From RGIG9151 sp963635575 (GTDB lineage Bacteria; Bacillota; Clostridia; TANB77; RGIG9151): a stretch of 64,000 nucleotides of DNA. The translations under genes and the position numbers were made by a program. The DNA lies in the NCBI GenBank assembly GCA_963635575.1, contig CAVHFU010000002.1:28798-92797 (forward strand). The letters run 5' to 3'. The notes beneath the pieces were generated by a model. That model was not told the origin of the DNA and ran no database searches. It saw only the letters and a program-made list of their open reading frames with translations. Shown here in pieces: positions 15,685 through 24,397 of this stretch (position 1 is its first letter; every line of letters begins with the position of its first letter).

Positions 15685-16179
15685 ATGATTAATATTATTG
15701 CTGCAATTGGCAAAAATAATGAGCTGGGTAAAGATAATAGCTTGATTTGGAATATTCCTAAAGATTTAAAGTTCTTTAGAGAGAAGACTAAAAATTCTAT
15801 TATAGTTATGGGAAGAAATACTTTTAATTCTTTGCCTAGGATTTTACCGGGTAGAAAGCATATTATTTTATCAAGTACAAATAATTTTAATAAAGAGATA
15901 AATGATGATGTAACAGTTATAAATAATAAAGAGGATTTAATTAATTTATGTAAGAAAATTAGTGAAAATAATGAGGTTTTTATTATTGGAGGAGCTTCAT
16001 TATACAGTATGTTTATAGATATTGCAGATGTTTTGTATATAACACACATAGAAAAAGTTGAAGAAGCAGCCGATGTATATTTTCCTAAAATAGATGAAGC
16101 TAAGTGGAAGAAAAATATTTTAGCAAATGATGAAGATAATAATATAAAATTTTCTTGGGTAGAGTACACTAAAATTTAG
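15685..16179 (+). CDS. folA: Dihydrofolate reductase
   Basis: 164 residues. It reduces dihydrofolate to tetrahydrofolate with NADPH. Motifs are MINIIAAIGKNNELGKDN at the N-terminus, the catalytic region LIWNIPKDLKFFREKT with Asp/Glu-equivalent residues, VMGRNTFNSLPRILPGRKHII and the NADPH-binding VFIIGGASLYSMF. AAAGGAGAAA precedes the ATG. It directly follows thyA and lies 18 bases before oadA. Confidence 0.95.
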   Translation: MINIIAAIGKNNELGKDNSLIWNIPKDLKFFREKTKNSIIVMGRNTFNSLPRILPGRKHIILSSTNNFNKEINDDVTVINNKEDLINLCKKISENNEVFIIGGASLYSMFIDIADVLYITHIEKVEEAADVYFPKIDEAKWKKNILANDEDNNIKFSWVEYTKI

Positions 16180-16197
16180 TGAAAGGAAGATATTATT

Positions 16198-17595
16198 ATG
16201 AAGAAAGTTGGTATTACCGAAACGATACTTCGTGACGGACATCAATCGCTTATTGCGACAAGAATGACTACTGATGAGATGTTACCTGCATTAGAAAAGC
16301 TTGATGCTATTGGGTATAATGCATTAGAATGTTGGGGTGGTGCTACATTTGATGTATGTATGAGATTTCTAAAAGAGGACCCGTGGGTAAGACTTAGAAA
16401 GATTAGGGAAACAGTAAAAAATACGAAGCTACAAATGTTGCTTCGTGGTCAAAATTTACTTGGATACAAAAATTATTCGGATGATGTTGTTGAGTATTTC
16501 GTTAAAAAATCTATTTCAAACGGAATAGATATTATTAGAATATTTGATGCATTAAATGATTTTAGAAATATTGAAACTGCAATAGAAGCATGTAAACATG
16601 AAGGCGGACACGCCCAGGCAACTATATGCTATACAACAAGTCCGGTTCACAGTATAGATGGATTTGTGGAAGATGCACGACGTTTATATAATATGGGTGC
16701 GGATTCTATATGTATTAAAGATATGGCTGGAATATTACTTCCGTATACTGCTTATGAGTTGGTTAAGAGGATAAAAGAATATGTTAATTTACCTATTGAA
16801 CTTCATACGCATTATACTGCAGGTACTGGTTCAATGACTTATCTAAAGGCTATTGAGGCGGGATGTGATATAATAGATACAGCACTTTCTCCATTTGCGT
16901 TAGGTACTTCACAGCCTTCTACCGAAGCAATGGTAGCAACACTTAATGGAAATGAGTTTGATACAGGACTTGATTTATCTGCTTTTGCTGATGTTTCTAA
17001 CTATTTTAATGGAATTAAAGAAAAATATATACAAAATGGAATGCTTGACTCTAAAGTTATGTCGGCAGATTCAAATGTACTTATTTACCAAGTACCTGGT
17101 GGAATGCTTTCTAATTTAGTTTCACAGTTAAAACAACAAAATGCGATGGATAAGTTTAATGAGGCATTAGCAGAAGTGCCTAGAGTTCGTGAAGATATGG
17201 GGTTCCCTCCTCTAGTTACGCCTACAAGCCAAATTGTAGGTACGCAGGCTGTGTTAAATGTAATTATGGGTGAGAGATATAAGATGGTTACAAAAGAAAC
17301 AAAAGGATTGGTAAGAGGAGAATACGGAAGAACTCCTGTACCTATTTCTGAGGAAATAGTGAAAAAAATTATTGGTGATGAAACTGTTATTAGCTATAGA
17401 CCTGCTAATCGAATACCGCCGGAACTTGATAAAATGCGTAAAGAAATGAATGAATATTTTGAGCAAGATGAAGATGTTTTGTCTTATGCATTATTTCCTA
17501 ATATTGCATTAGATTTTTTTAAGCTAAGGCGTGCAGAAAAATATGGGATAGAATCAGAATTTACTGATTTTGAAAATAAAGTAACGATTATATAA
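16198..17595 (+). CDS. oadA: Oxaloacetate decarboxylase alpha-type carboxyltransferase (no biotin domain)
   Basis: 465 residues: the HMGL-like TIM barrel and PYC/OAD conserved domain, ending before the biotinyl domain that many OadA proteins carry. Visible motifs are TETILRDGHQSL (metal Asp), ALECWGGATFDVCMRF, the carbamylated-Lys site SICIKDMAG and the metal-binding IELHTHYTAG. It removes CO2 from oxaloacetate and passes it to biotin. A separate biotin carrier is encoded at 62398-62787. AGGAAGATATT precedes the ATG. It is followed 14 bases later by a degenerate P-type ATPase instead of the sodium-pump beta subunit. Confidence 0.9.
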   Translation: MKKVGITETILRDGHQSLIATRMTTDEMLPALEKLDAIGYNALECWGGATFDVCMRFLKEDPWVRLRKIRETVKNTKLQMLLRGQNLLGYKNYSDDVVEYFVKKSISNGIDIIRIFDALNDFRNIETAIEACKHEGGHAQATICYTTSPVHSIDGFVEDARRLYNMGADSICIKDMAGILLPYTAYELVKRIKEYVNLPIELHTHYTAGTGSMTYLKAIEAGCDIIDTALSPFALGTSQPSTEAMVATLNGNEFDTGLDLSAFADVSNYFNGIKEKYIQNGMLDSKVMSADSNVLIYQVPGGMLSNLVSQLKQQNAMDKFNEALAEVPRVREDMGFPPLVTPTSQIVGTQAVLNVIMGERYKMVTKETKGLVRGEYGRTPVPISEEIVKKIIGDETVISYRPANRIPPELDKMRKEMNEYFEQDEDVLSYALFPNIALDFFKLRRAEKYGIESEFTDFENKVTII

Positions 17596-17609
17596 GAGGA
17601 GTTAAATTT

Positions 17610-19256
17610 ATGGGCAAGTTTTTTGGATTTAATGAAAATTATGTGGGATTATCTGATAATGAGGCGTGGCTTAGAGTTTACGACAAAGGTAAAAATTTAA
17701 TGCCTATAAAAAACAAAAAAATTCAACACAAATATAATAATATGTTTAGAAAAAAGACTAAAGTTATAAGAAGTGGAATTTCAAAATCCGTAAAAACAGA
17801 TTGCCTTGTTCCAGAGGATATAATTTTGGTTGAAAAAGGCGATTTTGTGCCTGTTGATGGCATTGTTTTAGAGGCAAACAATCTTTATATGGAAAATGAT
17901 ATTGGCTTTAGTTCTGCTAACATTGAAGTTGGAGAACAATATTATGATAAGGATAAGCCTGTTTACCAAGGGATGAAAGTAAAGTCTGGAAAGGGTTTAA
18001 TTAGGGCGGAAAAGACAGGTACTGAGACTTTACTTGGAGAGCAGGTAAAAGAAATTGATTTATTTAACAAAAAGGAAAGTAAGACTGCGAAGAAGTTTCT
18101 CGTTTTTTCCGGAATATTAACAATTATACTATTTTTTATTGCTATTGGCATTCAATTCTTTAATTCTAAAGATTTCGGAATTGCTTTAAAATATGGTGTT
18201 ATAATGCTTATTGCAGCTTTTCCGGTTAGTTTTTTAATTACAGTATTTATAAGAGTGTTTATGCAATTAGATATTTTTAAGAAATTCGGGCTTGTATTAA
18301 AAAACAAAAAGTATTTATTTGATTTTAGGAAATTAGATATTATTTGCATAGATAAGAAATTTCTTATTCAAGATTTTACAAAGTACATTCAAGATATTTT
18401 TAATGCAGGAATTAGAGTTGCCGTTATTAGTGATACTTCTTTGGAGGATACATTAAAATCAGCAAATGAAGCCGGAATTGACACTAAAAATACGACATAT
18501 TTTTCAGGTGATGAACTCGATAGAATGGGAAAAGACGAGTATGTAAAGGCTATATGTGAGGGAATAGTATTTTATAATATAAGCCATAAGCAAAAAAGCA
18601 AAATTATAAAAACATTTGAGGAAGTAAAAATAAATGTGCTATGTGCTGGAGCCGGAATAGAAGATTTAGCAAGTATATGGGAAGCGTATATCGGACTTTC
18701 AAGCAATAGGACTAAAAGGAGTATAGATAGAGGATTGGCTGATTTGCTAATATCTGGGAATAATTTTTCTGCGGTATATAGGCTGGTAAAGAGCAGAATA
18801 GAATTTAGAAAGACAATTATTTCAAGTTTTAAGCTAAATGTTATTTTTCAGATTCCTTTGGCGTTTTTGACTTTATTTGCTATTATAAGCAATATAAGTA
18901 TTTTTAATTTTGCTTTTCATGTTCTAGTATTAGAGTTTATAATTATTCCGTTATTATTGATGTTTTCTGTTAGAGGCTACAACGAAAAAGAAATATTTGT
19001 TCCGTATGAAAACGAGCTAAAAATAAAGAGTATTGCTAAAATGATTGGCTCTGGCTTAATTATTTTAGCTATTTTGACTGTGGGTTATGTTGGATTAAAT
19101 GTTTTAATTGAGAATGAATTCATAAATGTAAGTATTATTGTTGTAATGTTAACACTGTTCTATTGGATATGCAGTAAGTTAAATCAAAAGGTAGTTAAAA
19201 AAAACAAAGAAGTGAATAAAAAGGAAGTAAAAATAAAAGAACAAACCATAATTTAA
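17610..19256 (+). CDS. Degenerate P-type ATPase-like membrane protein (pseudoenzyme)
   Basis: 548 residues against 800-900 for working pumps. Residues about 70-150 look like an actuator domain (PEDIILVEKGDFVPVDGIVL, and AEKTGTETLLGEQ near its end), but the TGES dephosphorylation loop is gone. Two helices follow, then RKLDIICIDKKFLIQDF where DKTGT phosphorylation would be: Asp is kept, KTGT is not. The whole nucleotide-binding domain is absent. A P-domain-like part runs to GAGIEDLA, replacing GDGxND. Four or more C-terminal helices end in a Lys-rich tail. ATP-driven transport is not expected. It lies in one run with oadA; a structural or sensing role is a guess. Confidence 0.8.
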   Translation: MGKFFGFNENYVGLSDNEAWLRVYDKGKNLMPIKNKKIQHKYNNMFRKKTKVIRSGISKSVKTDCLVPEDIILVEKGDFVPVDGIVLEANNLYMENDIGFSSANIEVGEQYYDKDKPVYQGMKVKSGKGLIRAEKTGTETLLGEQVKEIDLFNKKESKTAKKFLVFSGILTIILFFIAIGIQFFNSKDFGIALKYGVIMLIAAFPVSFLITVFIRVFMQLDIFKKFGLVLKNKKYLFDFRKLDIICIDKKFLIQDFTKYIQDIFNAGIRVAVISDTSLEDTLKSANEAGIDTKNTTYFSGDELDRMGKDEYVKAICEGIVFYNISHKQKSKIIKTFEEVKINVLCAGAGIEDLASIWEAYIGLSSNRTKRSIDRGLADLLISGNNFSAVYRLVKSRIEFRKTIISSFKLNVIFQIPLAFLTLFAIISNISIFNFAFHVLVLEFIIIPLLLMFSVRGYNEKEIFVPYENELKIKSIAKMIGSGLIILAILTVGYVGLNVLIENEFINVSIIVVMLTLFYWICSKLNQKVVKKNKEVNKKEVKIKEQTII

Positions 19257-19276
19257 TTGTTATGGTTTGTTCTTTT
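19235..19276. terminator. Bidirectional terminator
   Basis: Perfect 17-base-pair stem (19235-19251 with 19260-19276) between two converging genes. It overlaps the last codons of the pseudo-ATPase. Confidence 0.92.
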
Positions 19277-19280
19277 AGGG

Positions 19281-19637
19281 TTAATTTTTTATTTTTGGTC
19301 TGAATATTAATCCAACTAAGAAACTAAAGAAGATAGCAGCACCTACTCCGGCTGCAGTAGCTTTTATTCCGCCTGTGAATATTCCTAAGAAACCATAGGT
19401 TGAAACTTCTTTGAATACTCCTTTTACTAAGGAATAGCCGAATCCTGTGAGTGGCACGGTTGCACCTGCTCCGCCGAATTTTACAATTGGTTCGTATATA
19501 CCTATTGCTGTTAGAATTACACCTGTAACGATGAAAGTCACTAAAATTCTTGCTGGTGTTAATTTTGTTTTGTCAATTAATATTTGTCCGATGGCGCATA
19601 TTATGCCGCCGGTTATGAATGCAGTTAAATATGACAT
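19281..19637 (-). CDS. spoVAE: Stage V sporulation protein AE
   Basis: 118 residues with four hydrophobic segments, including FITGGIICAIGQILID, ARILVTFIVTGVILTAIGIY, GGAGATVPLTGFGYSLVKG and a last helix before RPKIKN. This is the SpoVAEb form, part of the inner-membrane channel that moves dipicolinic acid into the forespore and out at germination. AAGGAGGTATAACA precedes the ATG. Last gene of the ypeB-spoVAC-spoVAD-spoVAE run; it has the same fold family as SpoVAC. Confidence 0.95.
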   Translation of the reverse strand: MSYLTAFITGGIICAIGQILIDKTKLTPARILVTFIVTGVILTAIGIYEPIVKFGGAGATVPLTGFGYSLVKGVFKEVSTYGFLGIFTGGIKATAAGVGAAIFFSFLVGLIFRPKIKN

Positions 19638-19649
19638 TGTTATACCTCC

Positions 19650-20654
19650 TTAATTTTCTATTGAAATTGCGTGAGCTATTCCGGAAATTGATTCTCCTTG
19701 TTGAATTGCAGTTGTACTCATAAGTGCACCGGTTGCGACAAGAAGAATTCTGTTTAATTCTTTTTTCATTAATTTTTCATAGAGGTATCCGCAAAATACT
19801 GTTCCGCAACAAGCACATCCGCTACCACCCGAATGAGTGTCCTGTTGTGATTTGTCAAAAATTAAGATTCCACAATCATTGTATCTGGTTTTTATATTTA
19901 TCCCTTGCTTGTAGAGCATATCTTTTACAATTTCGCCACCGATATGTCCTAAATCTCCAGTTACTATTAAATCATAATAATTTGGGTCTCTGCCTGTTTC
20001 CGTTAAGTGTGAATATATCGTGTCTGCTGCTGCCGGAGCCATTGCCGCTCCCATATTATTTGCATCTTTTATGCCCATATCTACGATTTTTCCGATTGTT
20101 ACATTTGTTATTTTAGGTCCAATATTATCTGTTGATATAATTGCCGCTCCCGAGCCTGTTACTGTCCATTGAGATGTTGGCGGACGTTGGTTCCCTAGTT
20201 CTAGTGGGAATCTAAATTGTCTTTCTGCCGAGCAGAAATGACTAGAGGTTACAGCTAAAATATTGTTTGCGAATCCGCCATCAACTAGCATTGAACCCAC
20301 AGCCATAGATTCTACCATTGTGGAACAGGCACCATATAATCCGATAAATGGTATTTCACTATCTCTTATTGCATACGACGATGAAATACATTGATTTAAT
20401 AAGTCCCCGGCAAGGACATAATTAATGTCATCCGGAGTTTTTTGAGCTTTTTGTAAAACTTTGTTTATAGTTTCTTTTGCCAGTTTTGATTCTGTTTTCT
20501 CAAAGCTTTTTTCACCCCAGTACTCATCTTCTAAAATATAATCAAAGTATTTCTTAAGAGGACCTTCGCCTTCTTTTTTACCTACAATGGAGGCTGTTTG
20601 TATAATGTGTGGTGTACTGTTTAGCGAAACAGTACTTTTTCCCAGTCTTTTCAT
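19650..20654 (-). CDS. spoVAD: Stage V sporulation protein AD
   Basis: 334 residues, thiolase-like fold. SpoVAD binds dipicolinic acid on the membrane surface and is essential for its uptake into spores. Characteristic stretches are GLYGACSTMVESMAVGSML (with the thiolase-type Cys), SHFCSAERQFRFPLELGNQR, PPTSQWTVTGSGAAI and HSGGSGCACCGTVF. The start is backed by AGGAGCACTTT. It sits between spoVAC and spoVAE, the conserved order. Confidence 0.97.
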   Translation of the reverse strand: MKRLGKSTVSLNSTPHIIQTASIVGKKEGEGPLKKYFDYILEDEYWGEKSFEKTESKLAKETINKVLQKAQKTPDDINYVLAGDLLNQCISSSYAIRDSEIPFIGLYGACSTMVESMAVGSMLVDGGFANNILAVTSSHFCSAERQFRFPLELGNQRPPTSQWTVTGSGAAIISTDNIGPKITNVTIGKIVDMGIKDANNMGAAMAPAAADTIYSHLTETGRDPNYYDLIVTGDLGHIGGEIVKDMLYKQGINIKTRYNDCGILIFDKSQQDTHSGGSGCACCGTVFCGYLYEKLMKKELNRILLVATGALMSTTAIQQGESISGIAHAISIEN

Positions 20655-20671
20655 AAAGTGCTCCTTTCTGG

Positions 20672-21118
20672 TTATAGGTTAAATATAAAATAGAGAAAAC
20701 CAACTACGATAGATGAAGAGATACCGTAAACAAGCACGGGACCTGCAACTGTGAACATTTTTGCACCGAGTCCCATTACAAGACCTTCAGATTTATATTC
20801 CATTGCCGGAGAGGCAATAGAATTTGCAAATCCGGTAATTGGAACTACCGAACCGGCTCCGGCACGTTTCCCAATTGCGTCATATAAGTCAAACGCGGTT
20901 AAAATTATAGCAATTAGTATAAGAAGTATAGAAGTAATTGCTGAGACTGTGTCTTTAGGTAATCCACGAGCTGTAAAAAAGTTAGTTATAAATTGACCTA
21001 TTATACATATGATTCCTCCAACTACGAATGCCCAAACCATATTTTTTGCAAGTGGACTGTTTGGAGATTTTTTATCTACATACTTTGAATATTCGACTTG
21101 CGTAAATTGCTTATTCAT
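20672..21118 (-). CDS. spoVAC: Stage V sporulation protein AC
   Basis: 148 residues from MNKQFTQVEY; the in-frame GTG five codons earlier lies too close to the ribosome site. Membrane helices and the GSVVPITGFANSIASPAMEYKSEG segment mark SpoVAC, a mechanosensitive-like pore subunit of the dipicolinic-acid channel. It follows ypeB by 19 bases and precedes spoVAD by 17, so all four genes are probably one forespore operon. Confidence 0.95.
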   Translation of the reverse strand: MNKQFTQVEYSKYVDKKSPNSPLAKNMVWAFVVGGIICIIGQFITNFFTARGLPKDTVSAITSILLILIAIILTAFDLYDAIGKRAGAGSVVPITGFANSIASPAMEYKSEGLVMGLGAKMFTVAGPVLVYGISSSIVVGFLYFIFNL

Positions 21119-21137
21119 TTTTATAATCCTCACTTTC

Positions 21138-22520
21138 CTAAATTGTTAGTATTCCGTTTGGAGTGTTTATTATTATTAAAATATCCTCTTCATTTCCTGT
21201 TTCTGCGTTTATATAAACAATAAAGTCTCTATCATTTACTTTACCTGTGAATTCATATACTAAAACTTCTGTTTTTACTTCTGTTGGAATTATTGCTAGT
21301 CCTGAACTTTTGGCATTTAGATCTTTATTTATTAGTTCTTTTGCTTGGGCTTCTGTAATTTTTGGAGTGGTTATGTCACGTTTATGATGTGAAAATAAAT
21401 ATCCTGCTGATTCAAAGCCTAATGTTTCTCCGCTATCTAGAGCGACAGATACTTTTACTAAGTCGGCATATACGGTAACATTATCTTGTCTATACGCAAA
21501 GTTTATTGTTGCAATGTTATTTTGTTCTATATAATAAGTTGCTTCCATACTGTCAAGTCCGCGAGAAGAGAGAAAATCTTTAGCTTTTTGTTTTGCATCA
21601 TCTATAGATAAGGTCTTATCTTTTACATCACGATTGTAGAGCATCCATATTACATGTCCGCCAACTTTTGAAATATCCATATTTGCTTCATTATCGTCAG
21701 TTAGTTTTGCAGTAATGCTATAACAAGGAATTTTTGAATTGTTTGAGTCGCTAATTGAAATTATTTCTTTTACTTTATTTTTTCCTAGGAAAGTTGTTGC
21801 TATATTTTTTGCTTCTTCGGCAGAAATAGGATTTCCGGTTATTCCTCTTGGCTCCATATTGGTTATATGATCGGAAAAAGGTCCGTCATAAATAAGCCCG
21901 GGATAATCTTGAAATGTGTCAGAGACTTGTTCAAATATATTTGAATTATCTGTTTGATTGACTTGTTTAAATGTTGATGAGCCTTTTTTCTTTATTTCGT
22001 TCCAATACATTCTACCTCCTCCGATTTGACCGGATAACTCAGACATACTGTTTTGAAGTTTTGTAGCATAGTTGGATAGGGATTTTATTTGAGATAGTTG
22101 CTCATCAGATAATGCTTTTTGCTCAATTGTTTGCATTGTAAGTGCATGGGAAAAATCACTTGTTTGGGATAAAAATTTTGATGTTTGGGCGATTAGATTT
22201 TGCTCAATTGGAAGTTGTACTAAATTTGTTTTTGCTAAATTTGATTGACGCCATATTTCACTCATTGTTTTTGCCCCATGTACAGGGTCTTTACTTACTA
22301 ATGCTTTGGCGAGTAATGTGTCTATATTTTCAACATAAGCGGCCAGTTCATAAAATGCATGGTTATAACCGTTTTCTAAAGCTTGTTTGTTATCGTTTCT
22401 TATTTTAAAAATGTAGCCGAGTAGAATAAGTATTATAAGAAAACTGGTTATTACAATAGTAAACATATGTCTGTCTCTTAATCTGTTTCTCCAGTCTTTT
22501 AATTTTTCAGTAAAATTCAT
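21138..22520 (-). CDS. ypeB: Germination protein YpeB
   Basis: 460 residues. A membrane anchor (about 17-38, FTIVITSFLIILILLGYIF) is followed by a helical N-domain and PepSY-type repeats in the C-terminal half (EEAKNIATTFLGKN, DDAKQKAKDFLSSRG, EAQAKELINKDLN). In Bacillus YpeB is made in the forespore, protects and localises the cortex-lytic enzyme SleB, and sits beside sleB. Here no sleB is adjacent; the gene instead heads the spoVAC-AD-AE run. GGAGGATTAAGCTT precedes the ATG. Confidence 0.95.
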   Translation of the reverse strand: MNFTEKLKDWRNRLRDRHMFTIVITSFLIILILLGYIFKIRNDNKQALENGYNHAFYELAAYVENIDTLLAKALVSKDPVHGAKTMSEIWRQSNLAKTNLVQLPIEQNLIAQTSKFLSQTSDFSHALTMQTIEQKALSDEQLSQIKSLSNYATKLQNSMSELSGQIGGGRMYWNEIKKKGSSTFKQVNQTDNSNIFEQVSDTFQDYPGLIYDGPFSDHITNMEPRGITGNPISAEEAKNIATTFLGKNKVKEIISISDSNNSKIPCYSITAKLTDDNEANMDISKVGGHVIWMLYNRDVKDKTLSIDDAKQKAKDFLSSRGLDSMEATYYIEQNNIATINFAYRQDNVTVYADLVKVSVALDSGETLGFESAGYLFSHHKRDITTPKITEAQAKELINKDLNAKSSGLAIIPTEVKTEVLVYEFTGKVNDRDFIVYINAETGNEEDILIIINTPNGILTI

Positions 22521-22633
22521 AAGCTTAATCCTCCATAAAGTTTCTTGTCCTAACTATTTTTAACAAAAAAATATAAAATATACATTAGTGTATTGCTATT
22601 TAGAGAAGGATTATGGTAAAATAAAAAAGGGTC

Positions 22634-22663
22634 CCAAAGTAAGAAAAACTTTGGAATTTTTTT
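22634..22663 (+). promoter_or_regulatory. Leader terminator or attenuator upstream of upp
   Basis: A stem CCAAAGT/ACTTTGG with a 7-base loop followed by seven T sits 39 bases before the upp start, with no gene immediately upstream on that strand. A short 7-base-pair stem makes a conditional terminator plausible. I see no PyrR-type or purine-riboswitch signature. Confidence 0.4.
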
Positions 22664-22701
22664 AGGCAAAAATAAGTGTTAAGAAGGGGAGGAATAAAAG
22701 T

Positions 22702-23328
22702 ATGGAACCAATAGTTTTAACTCATCCGTTGGTAAAACACAAACTTGCAATATTAAGGGATAAGAATTCAGGTACTAAAGAATTTAGAGAGATTGCATCG
22801 GAACTTGCTACAATGCTTTGCTACGAGGCCACAAAAGATGCTCCGCTATATGAAACGGAGATAGAAACACCGATTGCAAAAATGAAAGCGCAGAAGTTAG
22901 ATGAAGATAATTATGCATTTTTACCTATTTTAAGGGCAGGAATGAGTATGGTAGATGGAATATTAAATATTATTCCAAATGCAAAAGTAGGTCATATAGG
23001 ATTATTTAGAAATGAAGAAACATTAGAACCTACACAATATTACTTTAAAGTTCCTCATGGAATTGAAAACAGAACAGTAATAATACTAGATCCAATGATA
23101 GCAACAGGCGGAAGTGCCTGTGATGCGATTCAAAGTCTAAAAAATATAGGAGTAAAGAAAATAAAATTTTTAGCAATAATCGCTGTACCGGAGGGATTAA
23201 AGAAAATCCAAGAAGCACATCCAGACGTGCAGATCTATTGCACAAGCATAGATAGTCACTTGAACGAAAATGGTTATATTGTACCGGGATTAGGGGATGC
23301 CGGTGACCGTATTTACGGAACTAAGTAA
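22702..23328 (+). CDS. upp: Uracil phosphoribosyltransferase
   Basis: 208 residues, the family length. It salvages uracil with PRPP to form UMP. The PRPP loop IILDPMIATGGSACDAI (about 126-142) and the uracil-binding C-terminus IVPGLGDAGDRIYGTK are intact, as is the N-terminal THPLVKHKLAILRDKNSGT. GGGGAGGAATAAAAGT precedes the ATG. Its last codons form one arm of an inverted repeat with the downstream spacer. The next gene, pyrH, uses the product UMP. Confidence 0.97.
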   Translation: MEPIVLTHPLVKHKLAILRDKNSGTKEFREIASELATMLCYEATKDAPLYETEIETPIAKMKAQKLDEDNYAFLPILRAGMSMVDGILNIIPNAKVGHIGLFRNEETLEPTQYYFKVPHGIENRTVIILDPMIATGGSACDAIQSLKNIGVKKIKFLAIIAVPEGLKKIQEAHPDVQIYCTSIDSHLNENGYIVPGLGDAGDRIYGTK

Positions 23329-23452
23329 TATTTCGGCTAAAATCACTTTTTCGTTCCCTCGTGTATCGTAAATACACGTCGGTTACTGCAAAAGCAATTT
23401 TAGCACGAAATCTTACTTAGTTAGCACATAAAGATTTTTCGGCTAAAATCAC
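23319..23452. repeat. Inverted duplication of the upp 3' end plus a partial direct repeat
   Basis: 23319-23343, which includes the upp stop codon, is mirrored by 23397-23422 with about 23 of 25 positions kept. The space between holds the hairpin GTGTA/TACAC (23361-23377). A direct copy of part of the first arm (CGGCTAAAATCAC with flanks) recurs at 23436-23452. No reading frame. Confidence 0.7.
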
Positions 23453-23484
23453 GCCCCAATTTATTTTAAAAAGGAGACAGGATT

Positions 23485-24222
23485 ATGAAGTATAAAAGAG
23501 TTTTGCTTAAGTTAAGCGGTGGCGCCTTATCTAAGGATGAAAGACATGGCTATACAAGAGAGGCCCTAGAGCATATTACTGATGAAATTATTGCTGCAGC
23601 TAATGCAGGGATTGAAGTTGCGATTGTTACTGGCGGAGGAAATATTTTTAGAGGTAGAGTTGCTGATGAATGGAATTTTGAAAGAGCTGAGGCTGATAAT
23701 ATAGGAATGCTTGCTACAATTATGAACAGCTTAATGTTAAGAGGAGCTTTAACTGCAAAAGGAATGGAAAATGTAAGAGTTATGACTTCAATTCCTATGA
23801 ATACAGTTGCAGAGCCATACATAAGACTAAAGGCATTAAAGTATTTAGATAGAGGAAGAGTTGTAATTTTTGGTGGTGGAACAGGAAATCCTTTTGTTAC
23901 TACTGATTATACTTCTATTCAAAAGGCTTTGGAGATTAGAGCAGATGTTGTTTTAATGGCTAAAGAAGGAGTAAATGGTATATATACAGCTAACCCTAAG
24001 GATGATCCAAATGCTAAGAGGTATAAAACAGCTACTTATGAAGAAGTTATTGCAAAGAAACTTCAGGTGGCTGATCAGTCAGCATTTATACTAGCTAGTG
24101 AGTATAAGATGCCTATGTATGTGTTTGATTTTGATGAAAAAGATTCTGTTGTTAGATTGTGCAACGGAGAGAATATTGGTACATATGTTGGTGAAGATTG
24201 CGTAACGGAAATGTACGAATAG
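23485..24222 (+). CDS. pyrH: UMP kinase (uridylate kinase)
   Basis: 245 residues. It phosphorylates UMP to UDP as a hexamer of the amino-acid-kinase family. Motifs are RVLLKLSGGAL, VTGGGNIFRG, the UMP/GTP-site segment FGGGTGNPFVTTDYTS and VLMAKEGVNGIYTANPKDD. AAAGGAGACAGGATT precedes the ATG. In most Firmicutes pyrH lies between tsf and frr; here neither neighbour is present, and a terminator and a tRNA gene follow. Confidence 0.97.
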   Translation: MKYKRVLLKLSGGALSKDERHGYTREALEHITDEIIAAANAGIEVAIVTGGGNIFRGRVADEWNFERAEADNIGMLATIMNSLMLRGALTAKGMENVRVMTSIPMNTVAEPYIRLKALKYLDRGRVVIFGGGTGNPFVTTDYTSIQKALEIRADVVLMAKEGVNGIYTANPKDDPNAKRYKTATYEEVIAKKLQVADQSAFILASEYKMPMYVFDFDEKDSVVRLCNGENIGTYVGEDCVTEMYE

Positions 24223-24279
24223 ATATTTACAATGAATTTTAGGAGAAGTTAAATGAAAAAGCTTGGCTAAAGCAAAAAA

Positions 24280-24310
24280 ATAAGAAGAACTTTGAAGTTC
24301 TTCTTATTTT
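24280..24310 (+). terminator. Terminator after pyrH
   Basis: Stem ATAAGAAGAACT/AGTTCTTCTTAT with a short loop and T-run. It abuts the 3' end of the converging tRNA-Leu and may serve both strands. Confidence 0.85.
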
Positions 24311-24397
24311 TGGTGCGCGAAACCGGAATCGAACCGGTACGGTATCGCTACCGCAGGATTTTAAGTCCTGTGCGTCTGCCTGTTCCGCCACTCGCGC
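24311..24397 (-). tRNA. tRNA-Leu (anticodon TAA)
   Basis: Class II tRNA of 87 bases with encoded CCA. Acceptor GCGCGAG pairs with TTCGCGC, the anticodon loop CTTAAAA sits on the stem CAGGA/TCCTG, there is a long variable arm, and the T-loop TTCGATT is standard. Confidence 0.97.

Noticed and set aside
24253..24270. Five-codon frame MKKLG with an AGGAGAAG site just after pyrH
   Set aside because: This is the place of frr in many genomes, but nothing of frr is visible and five codons are too few to support a gene or leader peptide.
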